The notes under the pieces are model-generated. The model was given only the letters and a program-made list of their open reading frames with translations, searched no databases and was not told the DNA's origin. The translations under genes were made by a program, and so were the position numbers. From Branchiostoma lanceolatum (taxonomy: Eukaryota > Chordata > Leptocardii > Amphioxiformes > Branchiostomatidae): a stretch of 64,000 nt of DNA. The stretch covers positions 7,065,552 through 7,129,551 of the forward strand of contig NC_089740.1 in assembly GCF_035083965.1 (NCBI RefSeq), in the 5' to 3' direction. Each line of letters begins with the position of its first letter. The first letter of the stretch is position 1. This document shows positions 28,227 to 40,829 of the stretch, one piece after another.

Positions 28227-30884
28227 CATCTGCTTGGAGATTACGGATAAAGTCTCCAAGCAGATGTTGGGGTGAAATATCGTTATGTTTTCTGAAGACG
28301 GCCGGGCTTCTCTGACAGCCCCTTACCCCCCATGTAGACAGATAAAAAGTTACGTAAAAGACCAAAGTTGTTAAGGAAAAGCAAATGTTGTCCATATATA
28401 TCCTTAAACTGTCTATAACGTACAAGTTATGGTGAATACACAAATGTAGGCGGCGCTTCGACGGGCGGACATGGTGTTACATGGGCTCCTCGCGCGGCGC
28501 CTACAAATCGATCCTTTCCATGTCAACTAGTGTTTTATAGGTCATTCTATAGGTATGTAAAGATGCCTGGAACTATCCTGGAAATTTTTTACTAGCCTTA
28601 TGCCTAATGTATTCTAAATGTTTACATTTTTCAAGTGGGGATTACATCCCCTATCATAGCCCAATCTGCAGTACCGCTCCCGGTCGTTTCCTGAAAAGTC
28701 ACTAAGGAGACCGCCAAATTGCCAAATTTCGGTCTTTTCGGGAATGGAGAAATCGCGAAAGACTCGCAAAGGGCTTTGGAGTTTTGAGGCTTATTTGACC
28801 TTGAACTTGAAACTGCGACCACGAAAAACAATGATTGTGATATTTCAGACATTTCGCCAAAATTCAGTAGAATATTAGGTCATACATGACATCATCGGTT
28901 TCCTTTACATTTGACCAATAGAAACAGTGTGCATTTCCTGTAAATGGTCACTTTCTGAAAAGCTACCACATCCAAGTTCAATTGTAATCTATGAAACAAG
29001 AAGACATTGAACAATTGAAACGGTGTTCATGTCTGTTTATTGATCAATAGATCCAATTTCCTTTCAAAATGATGTAAGGTGTTTTGGTGACGGCTGCAGC
29101 CGTGAATGCTATCATGGTGCTTATTATCATAATCTATCCATGTGATATGCTGGTAGCTAAGACATGAAGTTGCTTTAACGGGAAAAGGCATTTTACATGT
29201 GAAATGTTGTACATCATGATGTACCGATGTCATAGAAATAGTATATTGGCGTGATTCTGTGGATGTTGCTGAAATACTGATGTTGCACTGATGTTTCATA
29301 AACAAGCCACCATATCAGACCACAATCAAAACTTTTTGAGTCAGAGACCTCAAAGATAGATAGCTCTACTCGGTCATCAGGCGTGATAATTCTTGGGTAT
29401 GTTGGTCATTCAGAGTTACAGCTACAAGTGAAGTCTACCAAGCTTAGTGCAAGATGGCTATGCTTGAAGATCGGTGGTTTCCTTAATGAAGGAAACATGT
29501 TGTCTTAAAACTACTACCCCCATGACGGGAAGTATATGAAAAATAATCAGGAAAGGAACTTTTTTTAAATATTTCTGTGTGATCATAGTAAAATTATGTA
29601 TATATGTATCAATATTGTTCCTCCATGAGGTAGAAGCTATTGTGAGCTTCCTTAAAGAAGCCGACGGTCTTCAAGACAAGGTAGCTTTCTCGTCTGATGA
29701 CAGTACTCCAGACACACTAGATTGACTACACTTGGTAGCTGTCGGTCCATAGGCACAACATACCCAAGTTAAGAGGTATTAGCTGAGACCTGGAGTAGCT
29801 CTCTGTAAGGTCGACTGTGACTTAGAAAGTTTTGTTTGTGGTCTGATATGGCACATTGTTTATGAAACATCAGTGCAACATCAGTATTCCAGCAACAAAA
29901 GTCACTGAACTACTGTGATAAACTACATAAGTACATAATCAAGTATATGAAGATACCATATATAACATATGAAATGCAATTTCTGATAATACCAACTACG
30001 CGTACATATCTTGACCAGCACCCGTATCTAAATTAATAGATTATGAGAATAGTCAATATTGCAATTGCTGTTGCACTGTCAAGGAATGCAAACATCTTTT
30101 TTTTAAGACATAAACACAGTTGCAGCTGTTCAACGTCTTCCTGTTTCATGAATCACGATTAAACTTTATAAAGCGAAAATATACAGGAAATGTTGACTCG
30201 AACACTTCTATCGGGGAAATACGAGGGAAACATGTGATTTATGACCCAATGTCCCATGACATTTTGGCAAAATGTCTAAAAATATCTTAATTCTTGGTTT
30301 TATATGGCCACAGTTTAGAGTTCAAGGTCAAATAATCCTAAAAACTTCAAACCCCTTTGCGAGTCTTTAACGATTTTCCCCGAAAAGACCGAAATTTGGC
30401 GGCCTCCTTTGCCACTTTTCAGGTCGCGGCCGGGAGCGGTACTGCAGATTAGGGTGTGATAGAGTATTCAGTCCTGACATCTAAAGTGTGAAAATATACA
30501 AGAATTTAGGCTTACAGCTAGTGCTTACTTTCTGAAATAGGTCAAGATATATCTATTTACATTGAGAAAGATCTTTAAGACTCTGGTTGGCATGAGAAGG
30601 ATCGATTTGTAGGCGCCGCGCGAGGAGCCCATGTAACACTATGTCCGCCCGTCGAAGCGCCGCCTACATTCATGAAAACATCGCATCTTGTACGTAATGA
30701 GTTGGATAAGGATATATATGGACATCGCTCGTTTTCCCTTAACAACTTCGGCCTTTTACATAACTTTTATTTCCTTGTATATGGTCAGGGACTGTCAGAG
30801 AAGCCTGGGCGTCACTCAGACAATTTCACGATCCTTCACCCCAACATCTGCTTGGAGACTTTATTCGTAATCTCCAAGCAGATG
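28227..30884. mobile_element. 2.66-kb foldback element with nested inverted arms
   Basis: The two ends are long inverted complements. The outer 28227-28320 (CATCTGCTTGGAGATTACG, then its own inverse CTCCAAGCAGATG) pairs with 30785-30884. GGCGGCGCTTCGACGGGCGG at 28450 pairs with 30640-30665. TTTCGGTCTTTTCGGGAA at 28728 pairs with 30380-30400. An inner pair, 29250-29335 and 29830-29905, carries GATGTTTCATAAACAA and its complement. The centre is near 29550. No transposase is encoded. The end motif CTCCAAGCAGATG recurs at 34767, 44634, 44770 (inverted) and 49410. Confidence 0.8.
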
Positions 30885-31049
30885 CAAGGACACTTAGGAA
30901 GAGGTGAACCGTTAGAAAAAAACAATTTTTAAAAGAGTACCAAATCCTACCAATGTTGCAAAAACGGGCGTAAAGCACTGAGCATGTGCCGGTTCTACTT
31001 GGAGATTACATATCCGAGCTCATATGACCGATGCGGCCTTTTATTACCT

Positions 31050-31910
31050 TCGCCGAGAAGGTTATGCAGAGGTTTGTTTGTAACGTACAGCATAACTCGA
31101 GAAGGCTGGGATGAATCGTCTTGATATTTGGTAGGTGGGTAGGTCTTGATGAGACATGGAAATGATTAGATTTTGGGTCCCCTAGTGGCTTGTTATGGTA
31201 CTGCAGCGGAACTTCCTGTTTTAATATCTCGTGTTCTGGACATGCTATGGTCCTGATTTTTTTAGTGGTAGAAAGCTCTTTGGACCAAGGAGGTTTTATA
31301 TAGATTCTATATAAAACCTCCTTGTTTGGACGGAGAGTAAGTGGTATAGATTTGGGCCCCTGGCGGCTTTTTCTGGAACTGCAGGAGCAGGTTTTGCTTC
31401 AGACTTTGAAAGGTAATAACTCAAGAAAGGGCATGATGGATAGTCATGATTTTTGGTAGGTAAATAGCTTGAGTGATGATGTACATGATTAGGTACCTAT
31501 TATGCAAAACAGTATCCAATTTGCATAAATAATGAGGAAAGTTTATACAGCCACCAAATTCCATGATAGGACTGTCAAACATGTGACATATGTAACTGAG
31601 GAAGAGAGAAATATTAAAAGATATCAACTATGAAAATGAGGACCTCATTTGCATAATTAATGAGAAAATACTATAACTCATGATTTTTGGTATGTAGATA
31701 GCTTACGTGATACTTTGTATGATTGGACGATAATTATGCAAACCAGATTCTAATTTGCATAATTAATGAGACAATTGTAAAAACTTGCTGTATTCCATGA
31801 TATGACTATTCAAATACGTGACATTTGTAACTGAGGAAGAGAGGGATGTTGACAGAAAATATGCAATTGTAGGCCTAATTCGCATAATTAATGAGAAACT
31901 AATATAATTC
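31050..31910 (+). repeat. Dispersed 'GCATAACTCAAGAAGG' repeat, long copy
   Basis: The copy starts at TTACCTTCGCCGAGAAGG and includes GCATAACTCGAGAAGGCTGG, GGTACTGCAGCGGAACTTCC, GTTCTGGACATGCTATGGTC and TTGGGCCCCTGGCGGC. It then has an AT-rich 3' half in which TTTGCATAATTAATGAGA recurs three times (about 31650, 31755, 31875), as in the copy at 46755-47480. A 39-bp palindrome interrupts it at 31286-31324. Confidence 0.7.
31286..31324. repeat. Perfect 39-bp palindrome
   Basis: CAAGGAGGTTTTATATAGA, one base, then its exact complement. It interrupts the dispersed repeat between blocks that are adjacent in the 46755 copy. CCAAGGAGGTTTTATAGA also occurs once alone at 18838. Confidence 0.85.
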
Positions 31911-32643
31911 CATACAGGTTAATGATGGCAGTTTCATAGTTGTGGCATTTTTAGTTTTGATTTCAATTTTCCTGTGGTGATGCTGATATACATGTAGGCA
32001 GCTCGCTAGATAGAGCTCCAATGTGTCTCAAGTTAATCCTTTTATGTTGATTGATGAAAAACAATTTTCTTCTTCAAATGTTACAATGGATTTCAAGACA
32101 ATGAATAATAGAGCAACGTTTTTGGACTGTATTTTCAGAATTAAATTCAGTTATGTTATGATGAATGTATAATTCTCGCCGTTATCCGTGTCTTGCATGA
32201 AAAGAATATGCATGACGGATCTATCATGAAGTAGTCATCATTTGACTTGTTGGTATTCTTTTCTAAGATGAAGTAGATCGTGTGAGTTAGATGTGAAGTG
32301 GTAAGGTATGACAATGATTTTGTTTGTAATAGTTGATAGAAAGAAGTAATAGACATGTAGGAAGGAAAGTATCCCTTGAAATGATGCAGAATGTGTAGGT
32401 CATGAATAACTAGGTATGTATATACATTCTACTGTGTTTTCACAATTACATTTTAGAAATATTATGATAAAGGCATTGCTATAAACACTGACCTTTCTTT
32501 TCTTGTACTTATGAATGTCATCATATCAGATAGTATCATATTGCATAATATTATAAATGAGAGAAGAAGAGTATTATAAACTACAGTATGAACGAAGTTA
32601 TGAACTAGTGATCATTTAAGCCCCAATAGTTTTTGATAATCTA

Positions 32644-33922
32644 AACTACGCACAAAAAGTTCGGAAACTTAACTTTGGTCGATCATATTTCCGTTATTTT
32701 TTTACCGATTTCAATATATTACATATCATTTAAAAGCCTACTTGATTTCCTTTCCCATGATACCAAACTTATTGTGATTGCAAGTTCATGAAACGAGCAT
32801 CAGGCCTGCTAAAGTGAGTGGGTCGAAGAAATAAAGTGCCCAGATTACCTTACAATAGTCAAACATGCTATTCCGTACATATTCTTCTGTTGATATTGAC
32901 TTCTGTACGAGGGTATTGTGAAAAATCAACAAGAATAAACAAGACATATCCATGAAAGGTAAGTTTATTCTTTATCAAAACCAACAATCTGTGTCTTAGT
33001 AACGGGTTAGCAAGGAGTCTTAGTAACGGGTGATCCAGCCACGCGCTGTCACTACAGCACGGCACCTCCTCCTCATACTCGTCACCAGTCGCGCAATGCG
33101 ATGCTGTGGGATAGCGTCCCATTCCTCCACCAGCAGTCGTCCTAGGTCAGCCAGCGTTGTTCTCTCGGTCACTCTTGCACGGACAGCCCGCCCAAGCTGA
33201 TCCCATAGATGTTCGATGGGGTTCAGGTCCGGGCTCTTAGAGTGCCACTCCATCCTCTCTACACCTGCAGGCTGGAGATGGTCGGCGATGATCCCTGCCC
33301 GGTGTGGGCGGGCGTTATCATCTTGCAGCAAGGCATTCGGCCCCATGTTATGGAGGAAAGGGATGGCCACCGGATCAAGTATTGTGTCACGATATCTTTC
33401 TGCGTTGAGGGTTCCTGGTACAAGTCTTGTCTTTCCCCTGGAGTTTATGCCTCCCCATACCCCAATGTTTGTTGTGAAACAATAACAAAAAATAACACCT
33501 GTGGATGACGATAATGTTGCAGGACGCAGGTGTTTATGTGGTGTAAACAATTGGTTCTTCGATGTGCTAAAAATAACCTTGGATGTTCTGTGTGCTAGAA
33601 ATAACCTTGGATGGTCTGTGTTCTAAAAATAACCTTAGAACCTGAGGAAACAATATATTGAATCATCATCCGCGCCCATACCGATAGGATGTCACAGCGC
33701 GCGTATGACACCAACAAGGAATTTTGGGCACTTTTTCTCCGTGACCCACTCACGTTATTAGTCCTGGTACTTGTTCCGTGGGTTTTCAATCACAATAAGT
33801 TTGGTATCATAGAACAGGGAATCACACAAGCTTTATAATGATACACAATGCATCAAAATCGGTAAAAAACAACGGAGATATGATCAACCAAAGTTAAGTT
33901 TCCGAACTTTTTGTGCGTAGTT
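32644..33922 (-). mobile_element. Internally deleted Tc1-like transposon with long inverted ends
   Basis: TA duplications (32642-32643, 33923-33924) flank ends starting AACTACGCACAAAAAGTTCG. The inverted ends continue with gaps to about 190 bp (AACTTATTGTGATTG at 32768 and its complement near 33790). The minus frame 33550-33020 encodes the C-terminal part of a Tc1 transposase: GVWGGINSRGKT, LNAERYRD, LLQDDNARPH (second catalytic Asp) and PDLNPIEHLWD (catalytic Glu). The DNA-binding domain and first catalytic Asp are missing, and a ~30-bp unit with AAATAACCTTGGATG is repeated at 33570-33640. It is non-autonomous. Confidence 0.9.
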
Positions 33923-34504
33923 TATTATAGAACAAGGATTGTGTGAGGACGTAATAAAATGGGAAATAAGTACAAACTATAGGTTGTTGTTTATAATTGC
34001 TCTTTTTTTCATTCTAACAATTTATAATACGGAAGAGATTTTTCTTGTATTGTTGCAAAATTTTAACTTCGTGGAAAAGCGTTAGGTGTCGAGTTATGAC
34101 GGTTATTCTCGGCGTTCCTAGAGTATACTATCTTATGTACATAATGAAAAAATGAGATACAACAACTGATGCAAATTATACAGATTATGATGAGCTATAC
34201 TACTAGTTTTATCATTTAGCTGATTCTACAAAGTTTTCAGGAGTGTACCTGACATGAACTTATGAAAACGCAGGAGCGAGTTCGCAAATCCACTACCTTG
34301 TTAAGTCTAAGACTAGTGTTTACGCCCTTATGCATCTAGTAATCCAGACTAACTCACGTTGAAAAACAAGTTTCTTGATTCTGAACGTTGGCCGAGAAAA
34401 GCAGATAAGAGTGTCAAGGTACATCGCCTCACGTCCTCGGGCATGCGCATTCGCGCTGGCATCAGACCTGCTCCGTGGGGAGGTCTGGTTATCGAGAAGG
34501 CTAT

Positions 34505-34790
34505 TACCTCCGTGCAATTAAGGTATTGTTCTCTTTGTGTTTGCCTGTCAGGTGTTTGTTTTTTCCGAATATTTTTCGTCAGCATAACTTAAGAACCTCT
34601 TGATGGTTGGAAACCTCAATGTGAAAGTTTGGGCCTCCTTACAAGTATCCTTGGTATTGCAGTAGAATTTCCAGTTTTTGTATCTTTTGGACATGGTATG
34701 GTCTTGCTTTGTTGAATAATGGTAATAGCTTTTTATGTGTGGGGAGGGGCATCGGGGTAACTACTCTCCAAGCAGATGGAGGGGACCTTC
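34505..34790 (+). repeat. Dispersed 'GCATAACTCAAGAAGG' repeat, copy ending in the CTCCAAGCAGATG motif
   Basis: Contains GTCAGCATAACTTAAGAACC, TTGGTATTGCAGTAGAATTTCC and TTGGACATGGTATGGTCTTG (all diverged). It ends near CTCTCCAAGCAGATGGAGG, the end motif of the foldback family. Confidence 0.5.
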
Positions 34791-34864
34791 TTCCTGGATA
34801 GCAAAGTTCTTTAGTCACAACCATCTAACACGAGCCAACGTCGTTCGATGACCTCAAGTATACA

Positions 34865-35185
34865 TAGATGACCACATGCATACATATACACAAGCATCCA
34901 GACACATATTCATTGCACGCATACATACAAGCTTGCAGAGATACATACATAGTAACATGCATGCATTCATAAACGCATGCCTGCTTTCATACAAGTATAT
35001 GCAAACAAGCATGCATGCGTGTATTCATTGCACGCATACATATATACATAAAAGCATACATACATACAAGCATGCAAACATACACACAAGCATAAAACAT
35101 GCACACAAGCATGCATGCCTTCATACATACAAAAGCATTAATTCATTTCTTCATTCATTCATTCATGCATGCATACAGCCCAACT
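34865..35185. repeat. Degenerate CATA/CATG tetranucleotide repeat
   Basis: About 320 bases of imperfect ATACATACAAGCATGCATGC-type sequence ending in (TTCA)n. The 121-codon ORF across it is a by-product of the repeat. Confidence 0.85.
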
Positions 35186-35189
35186 ACAG

Positions 35190-36224
35190 CACAGCCGACT
35201 TACCACCGCTGAAGGAGGACAGACCGAGTGGCGTATGGTGATGCAGGCTTCTGGAGGTGGCATTCGATCATAACCTTGGCGACCAGGACATTCATACAAT
35301 CATTCGCACATTCAGTTCAATCCATTAAACTATAGAGAGCAAACGGAAACTGTCTGGGTTCAAATCGTGTCTTTAGTAGCATTGTTGTCGACAAAGTACC
35401 GGATCGTCAAGTGTACAGCTGTGCCACTCTGGCATTTTGAAACATTATCTCGAAATTCACATGAATACAATATTGCACAATCTTTTTACCCTACCTCTAG
35501 AACAACAATGTGTAAGCCTCATCTCTAATACTACAAACATCTATTCACCACAAGTAACATAAACACAATAGTTCACAATATTTCTATTAGTACCCTAGCC
35601 CTAAGACTAACAAAAGTGTAAAGTTAACCTAACCTGTCATAAATACTAGCTAAAATACAACAAAAATACAACAACTACAGTCCCCATGCATAGAAGCCCC
35701 ATTTATGAAGAATCAGGAAAACTATTTTGGGTCCGCTCAAAAGGCTTAGGCTTAGGTGTAAGTGCTGAGAGTTAGTCAAAGGAGTTAATGTGAATGTTAG
35801 TGTGAGCCTCTACCCAAGCCTTTTAAGCATGGCTAGATTCAAAGGAGCTGAACGAATTTTCATGGGACTTCTGTACACGAGACTCTAAGCCATAGACTAG
35901 TCTAAGCTACTTCAACCTAAGCTAACAAATTCTAGGCTACCATAGTCTTAACTACTAAAGTCTAAGCTACCTCTGTCTATTGACTTTCTATGTAACGCCA
36001 CAAAGAAGAATCACTGCCAGAGTTCTTCACAGCGCCATTGCCTCTGTGCCAAGTCCCGAAGATGTCTTCTCCCTCACACGCCGGAACAGAAGTCCCGAAG
36101 TTGTCTGGTCACTTCCAGGTCGCCGAGGTCTGCATGTGTCTAGTTAAGGAGCATTTTGGTGCAAAATATCCATTCAAAGGGTTCGTTTTCCATCTGGAAG
36201 AAAAGCAACAGGTACAAACAGACA
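35190..36224. other. Gene-free stretch before the satellite field
   Basis: No coding or RNA feature recognised. 35880-35980 contains several degenerate copies of CTAAGCTAC (CTAAGCTAC, AAGCTAAC, AGGCTACC), a minor local repeat. Confidence 0.4.
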
Positions 36225-37020
36225 AACAAACCTGTGGAGAAAAAGACACAAGCACACATATCTTCAATCTGGAAGAAAAGTAACAGAAACACACACACAG
36301 ACCTGTGGAGAAAATGACACAAGCACACATATCTTCTTTCTGAAAGAAAAGCAACAGAAACACACAGACAAACCTGTGGAGAAAAAGACAAGCACACATA
36401 TCTTCAATCTGAAAGAAAAGCAACAGAAACACACAGACAGACAATCCTGTGGAGAAAAAGACACAAGCACACATATCTTCAATCTGAAAAAAAAAGCAAC
36501 AAAAACACACAGACAGACAAACCTGTGGAGAAAATGACACAAGCACACATATCTTCTTTCTGCAAGAAAAGCAACAGAAACACACAGACAAATCTGTGGA
36601 GAAAAAGACACAAGCACACATATCTTCGATCTGGAAGAAAAGCAACAGAAACACACAAACAGACCTGTGGAGAAAATGACACAAGCACACATATCTTCAA
36701 TCTGAAAGAAAAGCAACAGAAACACACAGACAGACAATCCTGTGGAGAAAAAGACACAAGCACACATATCTTCAATCTGAAAAAAAAGCAACAGAAACAC
36801 ACAGACAAACCTGTGGAGAAAATGACACAAGCACACATATCTTCAATCTAAAAGAAAAGCAACAGAAACACACAGACAGACAATCCTGTGGAGAAAAAGA
36901 CACAAGCACACATATCTTCAATCTGAAAGAAAAGCAACAGAAACACACAGACAGACCTGTGGAGAAAATGACACAAGCACACATATCTTCAATCTGGAAG
37001 AAAAGCAACAGAACAGAAAC
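36225..37020. repeat. 72-bp satellite, block 1 (about 11 units)
   Basis: The unit is about 71-75 bp: CTGTGGAGAAAAAGACACAA, then GCACACATATCTTCAATCTG, then GAAGAAAAGCAACAGAAACA, then CACAGACAGAC. The purine/CA-rich strand is the plus strand. Units differ by point changes and by 2-4 bases in the CAGACAGAC part. Confidence 0.95.
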
Positions 37021-37074
37021 AGACAGAACGTACAGAAACATACAGACAAATTTGTTGAGAAAATAAAAGCACAC

Positions 37075-37425
37075 ATATTATTTATCATTTGTCTTTTATC
37101 ATTATTCATCAATATTATTTATCAATTATTATTATTCATCATCATTTATTATCATTTATTATCATTTACTATTCATATCATTTATTATCATTTATTATTA
37201 TTTATCATTTATTATTAATTATCATTTATTCTTCATCATTATTATTTATCATTCATTATCATGTATCATTCATTATTATCTATCATTTATTATTCTTTAT
37301 CATTCATTATCACTTATCATTAATTATCATTTATCATTATTTATCATTTACTATTTATCATTTACTATTTATCATTTACTATCTGTTATCTATCATCTAT
37401 TATTTATTTATCTTATTTTTTTTAA
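37075..37425. repeat. (TTATCA)n-like AT-rich microsatellite between satellite blocks
   Basis: Imperfect TTTATCATTTATTATCA-type sequence for about 350 bases. It splits the 72-bp satellite into two blocks. Confidence 0.9.
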
Positions 37426-37440
37426 TTTCACTCTGGAAGA

Positions 37441-39020
37441 AAAAGCAATAAAAACACACAGACCTGTGAAGAAAAAGACACAAGCACACATATCTTCAGA
37501 TCATTCTGGATGAAAAGGAACAGAATCACACACACAGACAGACAGACCTGTGGAGAAAAAAAACACAAGCACACATATCTTCAATCTGGAAGAAAAACAC
37601 ACTGACAGACCTTTGGAGAAAAACACAAGCACACATATCTTCATTCTGGAAGAAAAAGCAACAGAAACACACAGACAGACAGACCTGTGGAGAAAAAGAC
37701 ACAAGCACACATATCTTCGATCTGGAAGAAAAGCAACAGAAACACACAGACAGACAGACCTGTGGAGAAAAAGACACAAGCACACATATCTTCAATCTGG
37801 AACAAAAAGCAACAGAAACACACACACACAGACCTGTGGAGAAAAAGACACAAGCACACATATCTTTAATCTGGAAGATAAAGCAACAGAAACACACAGA
37901 CAGACCTGTGGAGAAAAAGACACAAGTACACATATCTTCAATCTGGAAGAAAAAGCAACAGAAACACACAGACAGACTTGTGGAGAAAAAGACACAAGCA
38001 CACATATCTTCATTCTGGAAGATAAAGCAACAGAAACACACAGACAGACCTGTGGAGAAAAAGACACAAGCACACAAGCACACATATCTTCAATCTGGAA
38101 GAAAAGCAACAGAAACACACAGACAGACCTGTGGAGAAAAAGACACAAGCACACATATCTTCATTCTGGAAGAAAAAGCAACAAAAACACACAGACAGAC
38201 CTGTGGAGAAAAAGACACAGGCACACATATCTTTAATCTGGAAGAAAAAGCAACAGAAACAGACAGACAGACAGACAGACCTGTGGAGAAAAAGACACAA
38301 GCACACATATCTTCATTCTGGAAGAAAAGCAACAAAAACACACAGACAGACAAACCTGTGGAGAAAAAGACACAAGCACACATATCTTCAATCTGGAAGA
38401 AAAGCAACAGAAACACACAGACAGACCTGTGGAGAAAAAGACACAAGCACACATATCTTCAATCTGGAAGAAAAGCAACAGAAACACACACACAGACCTG
38501 TGGAGAAAAAGACACAAGCACACATTTTCCTCCTGGAAGAAAAGCAACAAAAACAAAGACAAACATGTGGAGAAAAAGACACAAGCACACATATCTTCAT
38601 TCTGAAAGAAAAGCAACAGAAACACACAGACAGACAAACCTGTGGAGAAAAAGGCACAAGCACACATATCTTCATTCTGAAAGAAAAGCAACAGAAACAC
38701 ACAGACAGACAAACCTGTGGAGAAAAACACAAGCACACATATCTTCATTCTGGAAGAAAAAGCAACAAAAACACACAGACAGACAGACCTGTGGAGAAAA
38801 AGACACAAGCACACATATCTTCAATCTGGAAGAAAAAGCAACAAAAAACACACGGACAGACCTGTGGAGAAAAATACACAAGCACACATATCTTCAATCT
38901 GGAAGAAAAGCAACAGAAACACCGTTACAGACAGACCTGTGGAGAAAAAGAGACAAGCACACATATCTTCATTCTGGAAGAAAAAGCAACAAAAACACAC
39001 AGACAAACGTGCGGAGAAAA
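37441..39020. repeat. 72-bp satellite, block 2 (about 22 units)
   Basis: Same unit as block 1. Spacing of the CCTGTGG landmark is 75, 74, 72, 72 and 72 bases across 37684-38049. Because 72 is a multiple of three and the plus-strand unit has no stop codon, all three plus frames stay open for hundreds of codons (e.g. 37550-38236, 37836-39065, 38131-39084), as do several minus frames. I read this as repeat-driven and not as a gene. Confidence 0.95.
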
Positions 39021-39074
39021 GTCACAAGGAAAAAAAAACATGGCTTGTATCTTATCTGCCTTTAACTTAAACAG

Positions 39075-39560
39075 ACGTAGCTAACATCTTAAGTCGGTAT
39101 CTGCCTTCAAACATAGCTGACCTCTTAAGTTGGTATCTGCCTTGAAACAAACTTAAGTTGGCATCTGCCTTCAAACATCTTAAGACGGTATCTGCCTTCC
39201 AACAGACATAGCTAACATCTTAAGACGGTATCTGTCTTCAAACAGACATAGCTAACATCTTAAGACAGTATCTGCCTTCAAATATAGCAAACATCCTAAG
39301 TCGGTATCTGCCTTAAGACGTAGCTGACAGCTTACGTAGGTATCTGCCTTCAAACAGACATAGCTAACATCTTAAGTCGGTATTTGCCTTCAAACAGACA
39401 AGGCTAACATCTCAAGGCGGTATCTGCCTTCAAACAGATATAGCTAACATCTTAAGTCCTTGCCTTCAGACCTGCTAACATCTTAAGTCGGTATCTACCA
39501 TTTAAACAAACATAGCCAACACTGTAAGACGGTATCTGCCTTCACATCTATTTGAATCGT
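39075..39560. repeat. 40-bp minisatellite (about 11 units)
   Basis: Units of the form AGCTAACATCTTAAGTCGGT plus ATCTGCCTTCAAACAGACAT, some shortened. It directly abuts the 72-bp satellite. Confidence 0.9.
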
Positions 39561-40829
39561 TGAATCAGTCTGAGGTAATCGGTGCAGGACAATAGTCTGC
39601 TGTGCGGCTGTGAATCATAGTGACAAGTGGTTTCGCTCCACCACGGCTACTCCGCACTCGCCTCAAGACTAACAGCCAAACCCTACATGGCACAATAGTG
39701 CACAAGTAACGACCTCACCATAAGGGCCACAGATTAGGCCCCCATCCTCAAGCTAATCACTAAAGCTAATCCTATGCCGACTGTACGCCACACCCCTGAA
39801 AGCACGAGTGAAAGCACCCCCGTACGGCAACCAGGGAGTCGTCCTCATCCCACCATGGACGATCCGCTCAGGTGCCACACGCAACCTAGAAGGTTCCCTT
39901 TCCTCGGCAGTTTTCAGCGGTCACAATGGTCCAAAACTGCAGCTTCGAAGAGGAATAGGATCCCTGGTCACCCCCATACTGATTGCTCAGTACTGCCGCT
40001 CGAATGCCTAGGTGACCGACAGTGGTGCACAAGCAGTTGACAACCGCACGGCGGACGAGCCGAAGCCGCCCAGTGTAACGTCGCCTTCACACGTTCCCAC
40101 AAGTCACATCGGAGTCTCTCCGCACCCTACACCCCTGCCACCTCGACACTCCCCGGTACAGTGAGGCCGTGAGCTACAACTATTTCAATGTTTCATATTT
40201 AATACCCTAACGGAGTGTACCAGTGAGGACGTCGTGATGGAACGGAAACGCCCGCTTCAGTGTGTAGCCAACTCACGTGTGACAAGGGGCCCATGACCGC
40301 ACCAGCAAATCAGCCTGATACCGCCTGCCGCGGAGGGCCAGCCCTCGCGCGACCACGTGGGGTACCATCCTCACAGACTGCCTGGCTTTGTGACCACCAC
40401 TGCCCTCGGCGCGATAAGTCAGGGTTCAACACAAGGTATCACACAAGGACAGACTTTTCATTGACTGGCTGAACGATAATAATGTGGGCTATGAGATCCG
40501 GTATCGCCTGCAGATGCTGGGACCCATCAACTTCCACTGCCTTCAAGACGTAGTCTTGGACACCCCGGCGGTTACCCGGAAGGCCTGACCCGAAGTCACC
40601 CTGCCTGTGGAACTTTCGCCCGTATTATCGTTCCGATTGCACGTACCACACCAAGCCAGTACTAGAACTCGCTGTCCCGCGGACTCTCACCATCTAACAG
40701 GGGTTAAACGCACAGTATGCTAACAACAGCCTAACCGTCTATCCAGTTTTGGAGCACCACTTATTTCCGGGCGCTCACTGATGGCCAATGCACAGCAAGT
40801 TACCGTACCTGTTACCGCAGACGGATTAT
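39561..40829. other. Unassigned GC-richer stretch between satellites
   Basis: More GC-rich than its surroundings and with several ORFs of 65-88 codons, none of them recognisable. No splice structure or known motif was found. It may be decayed transposon sequence; this is a guess. Confidence 0.35.

Noticed and set aside
34876-35241. 121-codon ORF rich in His, Tyr and Thr
   Set aside because: It lies in a degenerate CATA/CATG tetranucleotide repeat.
37550-39084. Long overlapping ORFs of 228, 409 and 317 codons
   Set aside because: They are products of a stop-free 72-bp satellite and occur in several frames of both strands.
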